Counted from the stretch's first letter, positions 1 to 5,615 are shown. The stretch is 5,922 bases of DNA from Opitutaceae bacterium (GCA_031266495.1 JAISAX010000860.1:1-5922); one strand, 5' to 3'. The notes: generated from the sequence alone by a model not told the origin. Translations and numbers: made by a program.

Positions 1-88
1 TGAACACGAATTGGACGCGAATAATTCAACCTGTTAGAAATAAGAGGATTCAGCAATTTTCATTGGCGTTCATTCGTGTTCATTCGCG
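1..88. repeat. Short inverted and direct repeats at the left edge
   Basis: TGAACACGAAT at 1-11 is the exact reverse complement of ATTCGTGTTCA at 72-82. Next to it, CGCGAAT at 16-22 is the reverse complement of ATTCGCG at 82-88. The right arm also holds two 10-bp direct copies, GTTCATTCGT and GTTCATTCGC (68-87). The spacing of the matches differs slightly between arms, so this is an imperfect dyad with a loop of about 50 nt. No coding frame is evident here. It looks like an interspersed intergenic repeat cut by the window edge; its full extent cannot be seen. Confidence 0.5.
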
Positions 89-140
89 GTTAAAAAAGAC
101 CACTATTTAAGCGGTATTGGACTTAAACCTTAAACTAAAC

Positions 141-160
141 TAAACTGCCGGCGCAGCCGG
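141..160 (-). terminator. Possible weak terminator after the nitroreductase gene
   Basis: A perfect 5-bp stem, CCGGC (148-152) and GCCGG (156-160) with a 3-nt loop, lies 24 nt beyond the nitroreductase stop codon. Read on the minus strand, it is followed by CAGTTTAGTTTAG, which is T-rich but interrupted. The position fits the end of the two-gene operon. The short stem and broken U-tract make it a weak intrinsic terminator at best, and Rho-dependent ending is equally possible. Confidence 0.35.
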
Positions 161-183
161 GGCATGTTTGTGGCAGGCCGCCC

Positions 184-852
184 TCAGATATGGCCGAACA
201 CCTCGCTGGCGTCGAAACGTACTTTCTTGAGCTTCGCGTATTTGTCCCCCTCGCCGCGATAACCGGCGGCGCAGACGACCAGCGTGGCGAGCCCTTTTTC
301 TTTGAGCCCGAGAATCTCGTCGTATTTCGGCGCCTCGATCCCGCCCAGCGGGCAGGTGTCGATGCCGAGCAACGCCGCCGCCGTCGTGAACTGGCCGAGC
401 GCGATAAAGCTCTGGTTGGTCAGGATGACGTCGAGCGCGCCGTTCTTCGCCGCCTGCGTGACGGCGCCCTCCAGCATTTGCTGAAACCCGGCGAACGCGG
501 ATTTATCCACGCCGCGCACCTCGGCCATGCGGTCGATGTTCTTGCGCACGTAGTCCACACCGATGTTTTTGCGCAGGGTAAACACCACCAGGTGCGAGCA
601 GTCGGCGACTTGCGACTGGCCGTGCGACACCGGCACCAGCTTCGAGCGCACCGCCGGATCGGTGACGACGATGAATTTCCATGGTTGCAGGCCCATCGAC
701 GAGGGCGTGAGCCGCAGCACCTCCTCCAGCGTCGCCCACGTGTCGGCGGGGATTTTTTTCGACGCGTCGAATTGTTTCGTGGCGTATCTCCAGTTGAGCG
801 CGGCGAGCAGTTGCCCGCCGCCGATCGGTTCGAATCTATCTGTGGTTGTCAT
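184..852 (-). CDS. NAD(P)H-dependent nitroreductase, NfsB-like
   Basis: This 222-residue protein belongs to the FMN-dependent nitroreductase family, which reduces nitro groups, quinones or similar electrophiles with NAD(P)H, usually as a cytoplasmic homodimer. Its length is close to E. coli NfsB (217). Family marks are RYATKQFD (residues 22-29; Arg22 and Lys26 match FMN-binding residues of NfsB), TPSSMGLQPWKFIVV (49-63), CPLGGIE (167-173), GLKEKGLATLVV (182-193) and KKVR (209-212), where Lys210 and Arg212 match the C-terminal FMN-phosphate contacts. I chose the ATG at 852 because the family fold begins at LLAALNWRYATK. A GTG at 930 gives 26 more residues, rich in Arg, Pro and Gly, and would overlap the upstream stop as GTGA. 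No clear Shine-Dalgarno precedes either start. The gene follows the ene-reductase by 74 nt on the same strand, suggesting one operon. Family confidence is high; the physiological substrate is unknown. Confidence 0.93.
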   Translation of the reverse strand: MTTTDRFEPIGGGQLLAALNWRYATKQFDASKKIPADTWATLEEVLRLTPSSMGLQPWKFIVVTDPAVRSKLVPVSHGQSQVADCSHLVVFTLRKNIGVDYVRKNIDRMAEVRGVDKSAFAGFQQMLEGAVTQAAKNGALDVILTNQSFIALGQFTTAAALLGIDTCPLGGIEAPKYDEILGLKEKGLATLVVCAAGYRGEGDKYAKLKKVRFDASEVFGHI

Positions 853-926
853 GGTGGGAAAAATTCTATCCGGCGGGCCGCGCCCGTGCCCTCGCGGCAA
901 GGCAATGGTTGGCAGGGAGCCGCGCC

Positions 927-1997
927 TCACCAGGCGCGCGCGTATTGCGGCGGGCCGAACGACTGCCGCACGCCCAGCGTCTGCGCGGCGTGCAACGGCC
1001 AGTGCGGGTCGCGCAATGACTCGCGCCCGATGAGCACGATGTCCGCGCGCCCCTTGCTCACGATGGTTTCCGCCAGCATCGGGTCCGCGATCAGCCCGAC
1101 CGTCGCCGTGGCGATGCCCGCCTCCGCGCGGATGCGCTCGCCAAAGGGCACCTGAAAGCCCGGCTTGGGCGCCGGAATCGCCGCGCCGGGAACCGCGCCG
1201 CCCGCGCTCGCGTCGATCAGGTCAACCCCGGCGGCTTTCAGGCGGCGCGCGAGTTCGACCGAGTCCTCAAGCGTCCAGCCGCCATCGGCCCAGTCGGTCG
1301 CCGAGATGCGCGCGGTGAGCGGCAATTGTTCCGGCCAGACCTGCCGCACGGTTTTCACCGTTTCGAGCAAAAAGCGCACGCGGTTGTCGAAGGAGCCGCC
1401 ATAGCCGTCGGTGCGCCGGTTGCTCAACGGCGAATAAAAACTGTGTGCAAGATAGCCGTGCGCCGCGTGAATCTCCAGCCACTCCACGCCCGCCTGCCGC
1501 GCGCGTCCCGCCGCGGCCGCGAACGCCATCTGCGTCTCACAAATTTGCTGTCCGGTCATTTCCGCCGGCACCTTGGACAACGCCCCGCCAAACGGCAGCG
1601 CGCTCGGCGCGATGAGCGGCCAGCCCCCCGCGTCGTCGGCGAGATGCGCCCCGCCCTCCCACGGACGCGCGCAGGATGCCTTGCGTCCGGCATGATTGAT
1701 TTGCAGGCCGGGCACCGCTCCCTGCGCTTTGATGAAGCGATTGATTTGCGCCAGCGGCTCGATCTGCCAGTCCGCCCAGAGCCCGAGGTCGTGCGGCGTG
1801 ATGCGGCCGTTTGCCGCCACCGCCGCCGCCTCCACGATGATCAACCCCGCCCCGCCCGCCGCCCGCGCCCCGTAATGCACCAAATGCCAGTCCCCCGCGA
1901 CGCCTTCGCCGGCCTGATACTGGCACATCGGCGAGATGCCGATGCGGTTTCGCAGCGTGACTGACTTGAGCTGGAACGGACTAAAAAGCGTGGACAT
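927..1997 (-). CDS. NADH:flavin oxidoreductase, Old Yellow Enzyme family (YqjM/NamA class)
   Basis: This 356-residue protein is an FMN-binding TIM-barrel ene-reductase. YqjM-class enzymes reduce activated C=C bonds of enals, enones and other electrophiles with NAD(P)H in the cytoplasm. Diagnostic residues are visible: SPMCQY (22-27), with Cys25 and Tyr27 matching the redox-tuning Cys and Tyr of YqjM; LQINHAGRKA (98-107); HAAHGYL (177-183), with His177 and His180 as the substrate-binding pair; FYSPLSNRRTDGYGGSFDNR (187-206); Arg230; and IGRESLRDPHWP (323-334) at the FMN phosphate. The C-terminus, QYARAW, carries Arg354, which matches the arginine that YqjM inserts into the neighbouring subunit. 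Length and start fit the class. The sequence before the ATG (CAAGCAAGTCC) shows no Shine-Dalgarno. It is the first gene of a probable pair with the nitroreductase. A perfect dyad lies 163-187 nt upstream of the start. Odd or missing residues: none seen. Confidence 0.96.
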   Translation of the reverse strand: MSTLFSPFQLKSVTLRNRIGISPMCQYQAGEGVAGDWHLVHYGARAAGGAGLIIVEAAAVAANGRITPHDLGLWADWQIEPLAQINRFIKAQGAVPGLQINHAGRKASCARPWEGGAHLADDAGGWPLIAPSALPFGGALSKVPAEMTGQQICETQMAFAAAAGRARQAGVEWLEIHAAHGYLAHSFYSPLSNRRTDGYGGSFDNRVRFLLETVKTVRQVWPEQLPLTARISATDWADGGWTLEDSVELARRLKAAGVDLIDASAGGAVPGAAIPAPKPGFQVPFGERIRAEAGIATATVGLIADPMLAETIVSKGRADIVLIGRESLRDPHWPLHAAQTLGVRQSFGPPQYARAW

Positions 1998-2159
1998 GGA
2001 CTTGCTTGAAACTGCTAACGTTAAGATGGATGGATGACGAGTTTGGGAAGCAATACGATTCAGGCAATTTTATTGCGAAAAGCATTTAATCGGATGCACA
2101 CCGGTGTCTGGCGGCATTCACGGACCGGCAGATTTTTTATTGCGCATGGTCAAAACCGA

Positions 2160-2184
2160 TTTTGTAACCCATTGGGTTACAAAA
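2160..2184. promoter_or_regulatory. Perfect 11-bp palindrome between msrA and the ene-reductase gene
   Basis: TTTTGTAACCC (2160-2170) and GGGTTACAAAA (2174-2184) form a perfect 11-bp dyad around ATT. It lies 53 nt past the msrA stop and 163 nt before the ene-reductase start, both minus strand. No run of T follows on either strand, so it is a poor intrinsic terminator. An operator for a dimeric repressor of the flavoenzyme pair, or an RNA hairpin that protects the msrA 3' end, both fit. I could not identify a convincing -35/-10 pair beside it. Confidence 0.4.
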
Positions 2185-2236
2185 GACCACAATGCGTTTG
2201 TTTATCGCACTTTAGTTATCGTGAAGAGTGGTGCGA

Positions 2237-2869
2237 TTATTTCGCGAACGCCTTTTTGAGTTTGTCGATTTTCGGTCTTATGACCGCCTGGCAGTAACCC
2301 TGATTCGGATTCTTTCTGAAATAATCCTGATGGTATTCCTCCGCCCGACAGAACGTCGTGAGGGACTTGATTTCCGTCACGATTTTGCCGCCCCATTCCG
2401 GATTGGCCCGCGCCATCGAGGACTCGGCTGCCTGCCGTTGTGCGTCATCGGCATAAAAAATCACCGAGCGATATTGCGTGCCCGCATCGGCCCCCTGCCG
2501 GTTGAGCGTTGTCGGATCATGGATGACCCAAAAGAAATCGAGCAGCCGGTCGAGCGACACCTTCGCCGGGTCAAATTCCACCCGCACCACCTCCGCGTGC
2601 CCGGTCCGTCCAGTGCAAACCTCCTCGTAAGTCGGCTTCGTCTTGCTCCCGCCCGCGTAACCGCTCGTCACCGAAACTACGCCCGACACGAGTTGATACG
2701 CCGCCTCGGTGCACCAAAAACACCCGCCGCCGAGCACGATGCTCCCGGTCTTGGCGGACGCGGGCGCCTCGGCGGAAGCAGCGGGAGTTTCACGGGGAAA
2801 CGATGCGGAATCAGCGGCATGGGTCATGGCTGCAAGGATGAACGGGAGAATGTGCCGGAGAAGTTTCAT
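2237..2869 (-). CDS. msrA: Peptide-methionine (S)-S-oxide reductase MsrA, probably exported
   Basis: MsrA repairs oxidised proteins by reducing the S-epimer of methionine sulfoxide, normally with thioredoxin-type electron donors. The protein has 210 residues. The catalytic motif GGGCFWCTE (47-55) holds nucleophile Cys50. PTYEEVCTGRTGHAEVV (79-95) contains Tyr81 and Glu93, and GTQYRS (130-135) contains Tyr133; together with Asp128 these match the active-site residues of E. coli MsrA. AEEYHQDYFRKNPNQGYC (176-193 region) ends in Cys192, the likely resolving cysteine; Cys174 is an alternative. The N-terminus (MKLLRHILPFILAAMTHAAD) has basic residues, a hydrophobic core and small residues, as in a Sec signal peptide with possible cleavage near residue 18. 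It is followed by an Ala/Ser/Pro-rich linker to about residue 40, so a periplasmic or secreted enzyme is inferred. There is no fused MsrB domain. The ATG at 2869 was kept because it provides the signal peptide. No Shine-Dalgarno is visible. Confidence 0.95.
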   Translation of the reverse strand: MKLLRHILPFILAAMTHAADSASFPRETPAASAEAPASAKTGSIVLGGGCFWCTEAAYQLVSGVVSVTSGYAGGSKTKPTYEEVCTGRTGHAEVVRVEFDPAKVSLDRLLDFFWVIHDPTTLNRQGADAGTQYRSVIFYADDAQRQAAESSMARANPEWGGKIVTEIKSLTTFCRAEEYHQDYFRKNPNQGYCQAVIRPKIDKLKKAFAK

Positions 2870-3032
2870 GCAAAGGCGGGCGGCGGCGCTGGCCGAAAAG
2901 AGGATTCATGGAAACGCAGTTCCGTGCCTGCCGCAACCCTTCCCCGCGAAAACCAACGGACCGCTCCCGATAAAGCTGCACCGGAGGAGGTTCGCCGGAT
3001 GCCGGATGGAGCAACTTTCTCAGAAAAAGTCC

Positions 3033-3060
3033 TTGCATTCGCTTCCGGAACCCGGATTCT
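3033..3060 (+). promoter_or_regulatory. Weak candidate promoter for the tRNA-Ala gene
   Basis: TTGCAT (3033-3038) and GATTCT (3055-3060) stand 16 nt apart, with the second box 22 nt before the mature tRNA 5' end. Each matches about half of the sigma-70 consensus. Spacing and position are right for a tRNA promoter, but the box match alone would occur by chance. A 5-bp hairpin (TCCTT, CAAC, AAGGA at 3067-3080) sits directly before the tRNA and may be in the processed leader. Confidence 0.3.
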
Positions 3061-3082
3061 TGCCCCTCCTTCAACAAGGAAC

Positions 3083-3158
3083 GGGCTCGTAGCTCAGTTG
3101 GAAGAGCGCCTCAATGGCATTGAGGAGGTCGTCAGTTCGAACCTGATCGGGTCCACCA
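3083..3158 (+). tRNA. tRNA-Ala, anticodon GGC
   Basis: The 76-nt gene folds into a full cloverleaf. The acceptor stem is GGGCTCG with CGGGTCC, the D stem GCTC with GAGC, the anticodon stem CCTCA with TGAGG, and the T stem GTCAG with CTGAT around the canonical loop TTCGAAC. The anticodon loop ATGGCAT places GGC at 34-36, which reads Ala GCC and GCT codons. The acceptor stem has the G3-U70 wobble pair, the main identity element for alanyl-tRNA synthetase, which independently supports Ala. The 3' CCA is encoded. It is the only plus-strand gene in the window and lies between msrA and rho, which are both on the other strand. Confidence 0.97.
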
Positions 3159-3167
3159 AATTTTCAC

Positions 3168-3200
3168 CGCCACCGGATGCGTCCAGCGGCGTTTTTTTTT
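3168..3200 (+). terminator. Probable intrinsic terminator of the tRNA-Ala gene
   Basis: Starting 10 nt after the tRNA CCA, CGCC (3168-3171) can pair with GGCG (3188-3191), with an inner GGA/TCC helix (3175-3177 with 3182-3184). Nine T follow at 3192-3200. The T-run and position are typical. The stem has an internal loop, so strength is uncertain. Confidence 0.55.
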
Positions 3201-3254
3201 GGGCACGCGACAGGCGCGACGAACGCCGCCATGCAACGTTGCGTCTATAAACGT

Positions 3255-3356
3255 GGGCAAGCATCCTGCTTGCCTCTGTTTGTATTGGTGTTCGTGGACA
3301 GCGCGGAGCGACGGGGTGGCGGCGTTGCCGCTGTCTGGCAAGCAGGATGCTTGCCC
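3255..3356. repeat. Two 20-bp palindromic repeats in opposite orientation (REPIN-like)
   Basis: GGGCAAGCATCCTGCTTGCC at 3255-3274 is the exact reverse complement of 3337-3356. Each copy is also a hairpin on its own: GGCAAGCA and TGCTTGCC with a 3-nt loop, TCC on the left and GGA on the right. The 62-nt spacer carries a further inverted pair next to the right copy, GACAGCG (3297-3303) with CGCTGTC (3329-3335). Two small palindromes facing each other at this distance is the layout of REP doublets (REPINs), which are moved by RAYT-type single-strand transposases. No transposase gene is present here. The rest of the gene-free stretch 3201-3478 shows only a 10-bp palindrome GCAACGTTGC (3233-3242) and no T-tracted terminator for rho. 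Confidence 0.75.
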
Positions 3357-3478
3357 TACTTTGGCACCGAAGTTCGGAGTGATTGGCAGGGTTCTGTTCT
3401 CAGACATCAAAAACAGCGGGGGAACCTCTTTTGCCCAACAGAGGCATTCAGCCGGACGCCTGTTTGTTTCATCCACGC

Positions 3479-4744
3479 CTACCTCGCGATGAGTTTCAAA
3501 AACTCCTCGTTGGTCTTTGTCTTCGAAAGGCGGGTGATCATGGTCTCGGTCGCCTCCTCGATGCGCTGCTGGACGAGGGCGCGACGGAAGAAATGGATTC
3601 CTTCCAGGCTCTTCGCGTCGATCAGCAACTCCTCGCGGCGGGTGCCGGAGCTGGCGATGTTGATGGCGGGCCAGAGGCGCATCTCGGCGCACTTGCGATC
3701 GAGGACAAGCTCCATGTTGCCGGTGCCTTTGAACTCCTGAAAGATGACGTCGTCCATGCGGCTGCCGGTCTCGATGAGCACGGAGGCGACGATGGTGAGC
3801 GAGCCGGCCTCCTCGGTGTTGCGGGCGGCGGCGAAAAGCTGGCGGGGCTTTTCCATGGCGCGGGAATCAATGCCGCCGGACATGGTTTTGCCGCCGCTGC
3901 GGGCGTTGTTGTGCGCGCGGGCGAGGCGGGTGATGGAGTCGAGGAAGAGGACGACGTCCCGTCCGGTCTCGACGAGGCGCTTGGCGCGCTCGATGCAGAT
4001 GTCGGCGACGCGGATGTGGTTTTCGAGCTGCTCGTCGTTGGAGGACGCCCAGATCTCGGCGGGGACGGAGCGTTTGAAATCGGTCACCTCCTCGGGGCGC
4101 TCGTCCACCAGGAGGATCATGACGTGGCACTCGGGGTTGTTTTCGAGGACGCCGAGGGCCATGTCGCGGAGGAGCGTGGTTTTGCCGGTGCGCGGCGGCG
4201 CGACGATGAGGCCGCGGGTGCCTTTGCCGATGGGGCAGAAGAGGTCCACGGCGCGGGTGGTCATGCGGCCGTCCCTGGTCTCCATGCGGAGGAATTTGTC
4301 GGGCGAGACGGTCGTGAGGGCGGTGAATTCGAACTTGCGGCGGCGTTCGTCGATGTCGAGGCCGTCCACTTTTTCGATGAAACGCATCTTGGGGTTGGGG
4401 AATTTCCCCTCGGCGGGATAGGCGGTGCCGGAGATGAGGGAGCCGGCGCGGAGCTTGAAGCGGCGGATAAGATCCTTCGGGACAAAGACATCGGAGGGGC
4501 GGCGTTTGCCGAAGCGGGAAAGGTCGAGGAGCTGGCCGTTGCCGCTTTTGTGGGTGTCGATGTCGAGAATGCCTTCGACCGGGACGGTGTTGTCGGGCTT
4601 TTGCGGTTTTTGCGGAACGGGGGCGGACGGAGGGGCGTCGCCGCCGGTGTTCGCGGGCGCGGAGGTTTGTCCGGCGGCGGCGGCAACGCCGGCGTCGGGG
4701 GCGATATTGGTTTTGTCCGCGGGAGCGGGGGTGTTGGTTTCCAT
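3479..4744 (-). CDS. rho: Transcription termination factor Rho
   Basis: Rho is a hexameric RNA-dependent ATPase that binds nascent unstructured RNA and dislodges RNA polymerase. This copy has 421 residues (E. coli 419). An Ala/Pro-rich tail (1-55) comes first in place of a recognisable N-terminal helical bundle. The RNA-binding OB domain (about 56-120) includes DVFVPKDLIRRFKLRAG (85-101). The RecA-like motor has Walker A APPRTGKTT (182-190), Walker B VMILLVDERPEEVTDF (208-223) with catalytic Glu215, LDSITRLARAHNN (268-280), the Q-loop near SGGKTMSGG (283-291), the R-loop KGTGN (339-343) and arginine finger Arg369 in SGTRREE. The RNP1-like site is GNGQLL (68-73) where E. coli has GFGFLR, so both aromatic residues are replaced. 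I chose the ATG at 4744; an ATG at 4843 would add 33 residues with no family resemblance. There is no Shine-Dalgarno, and no neighbouring gene shares its transcript. Identification is secure. Confidence 0.98.
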   Translation of the reverse strand: METNTPAPADKTNIAPDAGVAAAAGQTSAPANTGGDAPPSAPVPQKPQKPDNTVPVEGILDIDTHKSGNGQLLDLSRFGKRRPSDVFVPKDLIRRFKLRAGSLISGTAYPAEGKFPNPKMRFIEKVDGLDIDERRRKFEFTALTTVSPDKFLRMETRDGRMTTRAVDLFCPIGKGTRGLIVAPPRTGKTTLLRDMALGVLENNPECHVMILLVDERPEEVTDFKRSVPAEIWASSNDEQLENHIRVADICIERAKRLVETGRDVVLFLDSITRLARAHNNARSGGKTMSGGIDSRAMEKPRQLFAAARNTEEAGSLTIVASVLIETGSRMDDVIFQEFKGTGNMELVLDRKCAEMRLWPAINIASSGTRREELLIDAKSLEGIHFFRRALVQQRIEEATETMITRLSKTKTNEEFLKLIAR

Positions 4745-4945
4745 GGTTACGGAGTGTGTGGTTCTGGCAAAATGTGAGTGAATGCAGCCCGGTCGTCTGG
4801 CGCATGAAGCTCCGGGGCGGACATGGGGGGAACGTTTCTGCAATTACCTAAACCCATGCCCAAACCAGTTACGAACATGATGGACCAAACGATCACCTCG
4901 GTTTCCCGTGAACACCGGATTTTCAGGCCCTCAGCCGAATTTCAG
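4745..4945 (-). other. Upstream region of rho, no gene
   Basis: This is the presumed promoter and leader region of rho. I see no coding frame that resembles a protein. No -35/-10 pair stands out; GGTAAT read on the minus strand about 100 nt before the start is a possible -10 box, without a matching -35. In other bacteria rho is often autoregulated through its leader, but nothing here demonstrates that. Confidence 0.3.
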
Positions 4946-4992
4946 CGCCAAGCCAATCTTGGGCGTCTTACGGCTTATAAGAAGCCGTAAGA
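4946..4992. repeat. Two adjacent hairpins upstream of rho, one a perfect 11-bp dyad
   Basis: TCTTACGGCTT (4966-4976) and AAGCCGTAAGA (4982-4992) form a perfect 11-bp stem with loop ATAAG. Directly left of it, CGCCAAG (4946-4952) pairs with CTTGGGCG (4958-4965) with one bulged G. No T-run follows on either strand. They lie about 200 nt before the rho start, so they could be part of a long rho leader, the 3' end of a lost upstream unit, or unrelated repeats. Confidence 0.5.
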
Positions 4993-5062
4993 GGAATCTG
5001 TCAATAGCCCAGAAAAGTTTTGGCGGCGGGAGGCGGAGTCCATTCAAAATAGCGGGGAAGCA

Positions 5063-5171
5063 GGTTTGGAAACCGGCGATGCGACGGGAGCAGGCGGAAG
5101 CCTGCTTGACGACGGCGGCGATGCCTGACGTATCGCAGGCTTCCAAGCCTGCTTGACGGGCCGCAGGCCCG
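5063..5171. repeat. Cluster of related GC-rich palindromes
   Basis: Four hairpins follow each other: GGTTT/AAACC (5063-5074, loop GG), GCAGGC/GCCTGC (5090-5105, loop GGAA), GCAGGCTT/AAGCCTGC (5135-5152, 2-nt centre) and CGGGCC/GGCCCG (5157-5171, loop GCA). The first three share a GCAGG start; the second and third are both followed by TTGACG. GGCGATGC recurs at 5075-5082 and 5117-5124. They look like diverged copies of one REP-like unit. The coding frames that cross them have no protein-like character. Confidence 0.65.
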
Positions 5172-5220
5172 CCCCGCGCCCCTGATCGGGTGCCGGTGCT
5201 GACTGGCATGAACGTCGAGG

Positions 5221-5505
5221 GGCATGAACGCCAACGGTATTGAACGCCAACGGCGTTCCACAACAAAGCCCAGGGTTGGCGCGAGGCACGAGTGCCTACC
5301 CTGGGTCGCCGTCGCCCCAACATCCAACTCCAACGGGGTTGCACAAATCCCCGATACACCGGCGTGTGCAACCCCGTTGGGGTTGATGTTCATGGGCCGG
5401 AGAAGACAGGGTAGGCTCGCAAGCTCGCCAACCCTGCCCTTTGCTGTCCGAACGCCCTTGGCGTTCATGATGCCGTCCGGGTGCCCTTGGCGTTCGCGAT
5501 GCCGG
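5221..5505. repeat. Nested inverted repeat made of mirrored hairpin modules
   Basis: The centre is a near-perfect inverted pair: 5319-5345 and 5365-5390 match as reverse complements except for one inserted base and one substitution, around a 19-nt loop. Outward on the left comes hairpin CCCAGGG/CCCTGGG (5269-5305, inner AGGCAC/GTGCCT); on the right its inverted relative CAGGGT/ACCCTG (5407-5436). Both, read in their own orientation, share CAGGGTTGGCG and CCTACCCTG. Further out are GAACGCC/GGCGTTC hairpins at 5242-5258 (loop AAC) and 5450-5466 (loop CTT). Outermost are a GAACGCCAACGG copy (5226-5237) and a GCCCTTGGCGTTC copy (5483-5495). The module order on one side is therefore the mirror of the other, with arms of roughly 125-140 bp. 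No transposase or target-site duplication was recognised. Confidence 0.75.
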
Positions 5506-5604
5506 TGCGGGTGACACCAGAGACGGTGATTGCGGTGCTGGCGCTGCCGGTGCGGGCGCCGGTGGTGGTGCGGGTGCCGGCGGCATCCAGCGCCAAAGGC
5601 GCGG
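5506..5604. repeat. Degenerate GGTGC-rich tract and a small hairpin
   Basis: GCCGGTGCGGG occurs at 5501-5511 and 5546-5556, followed by further GGTGGTGGTGCGGGTGCCGG-type runs to about 5584. GCGCC (5590-5594) and GGCGC (5598-5602) then form a hairpin with loop AAA. Both strands are open for some distance because of composition alone. A 37-codon plus-strand frame (ATG 5499, TAA 5610-5612) ends just before the terminator-like hairpin, but its sequence is Val/Ala/Pro repeats and I do not call it a gene. Confidence 0.45.
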
Positions 5605-5615
5605 CGGCATAACAG

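Noticed and set aside
190..1155. 321-codon plus-strand open frame opposite the nitroreductase and ene-reductase
   Set aside because: It is antisense to two clearly conserved proteins and is Arg/His-rich with no recognisable domain.
2034..2297. 87-codon plus-strand open frame in the msrA to ene-reductase spacer
   Set aside because: It crosses the 2160-2184 palindrome and runs into the conserved 3' end of msrA on the other strand; no family resemblance and no ribosome binding site.
3083..3200. tRNA-Ala 3' end as an integration site of a mobile island
   Set aside because: No direct copy of the tRNA 3' end and no integrase gene are seen in the window.
3383..4777. 464-codon plus-strand open frame opposite rho
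   Set aside because: It runs antisense to the whole rho gene; its product is Gly/Ala/Asp/Val-rich without any family motif. High GC at third codon positions of rho keeps this frame open.
4745..4843. N-terminal extension of Rho to an ATG at 4843
   Set aside because: The 33 added residues are Arg/His/Cys-rich and unlike Rho N-termini, while the ATG at 4744 gives a length close to E. coli Rho.
5063..5505. CRISPR array
   Set aside because: Repeats are palindromes of several kinds with irregular spacing and no constant repeat-spacer period; no cas gene is present.
5499..5612. 37-codon plus-strand frame ending just before the terminator-like hairpin
   Set aside because: It consists of Val/Ala/Pro repeats from the GGTGC-rich tract and its start lies inside a repeat copy; no evidence for translation.
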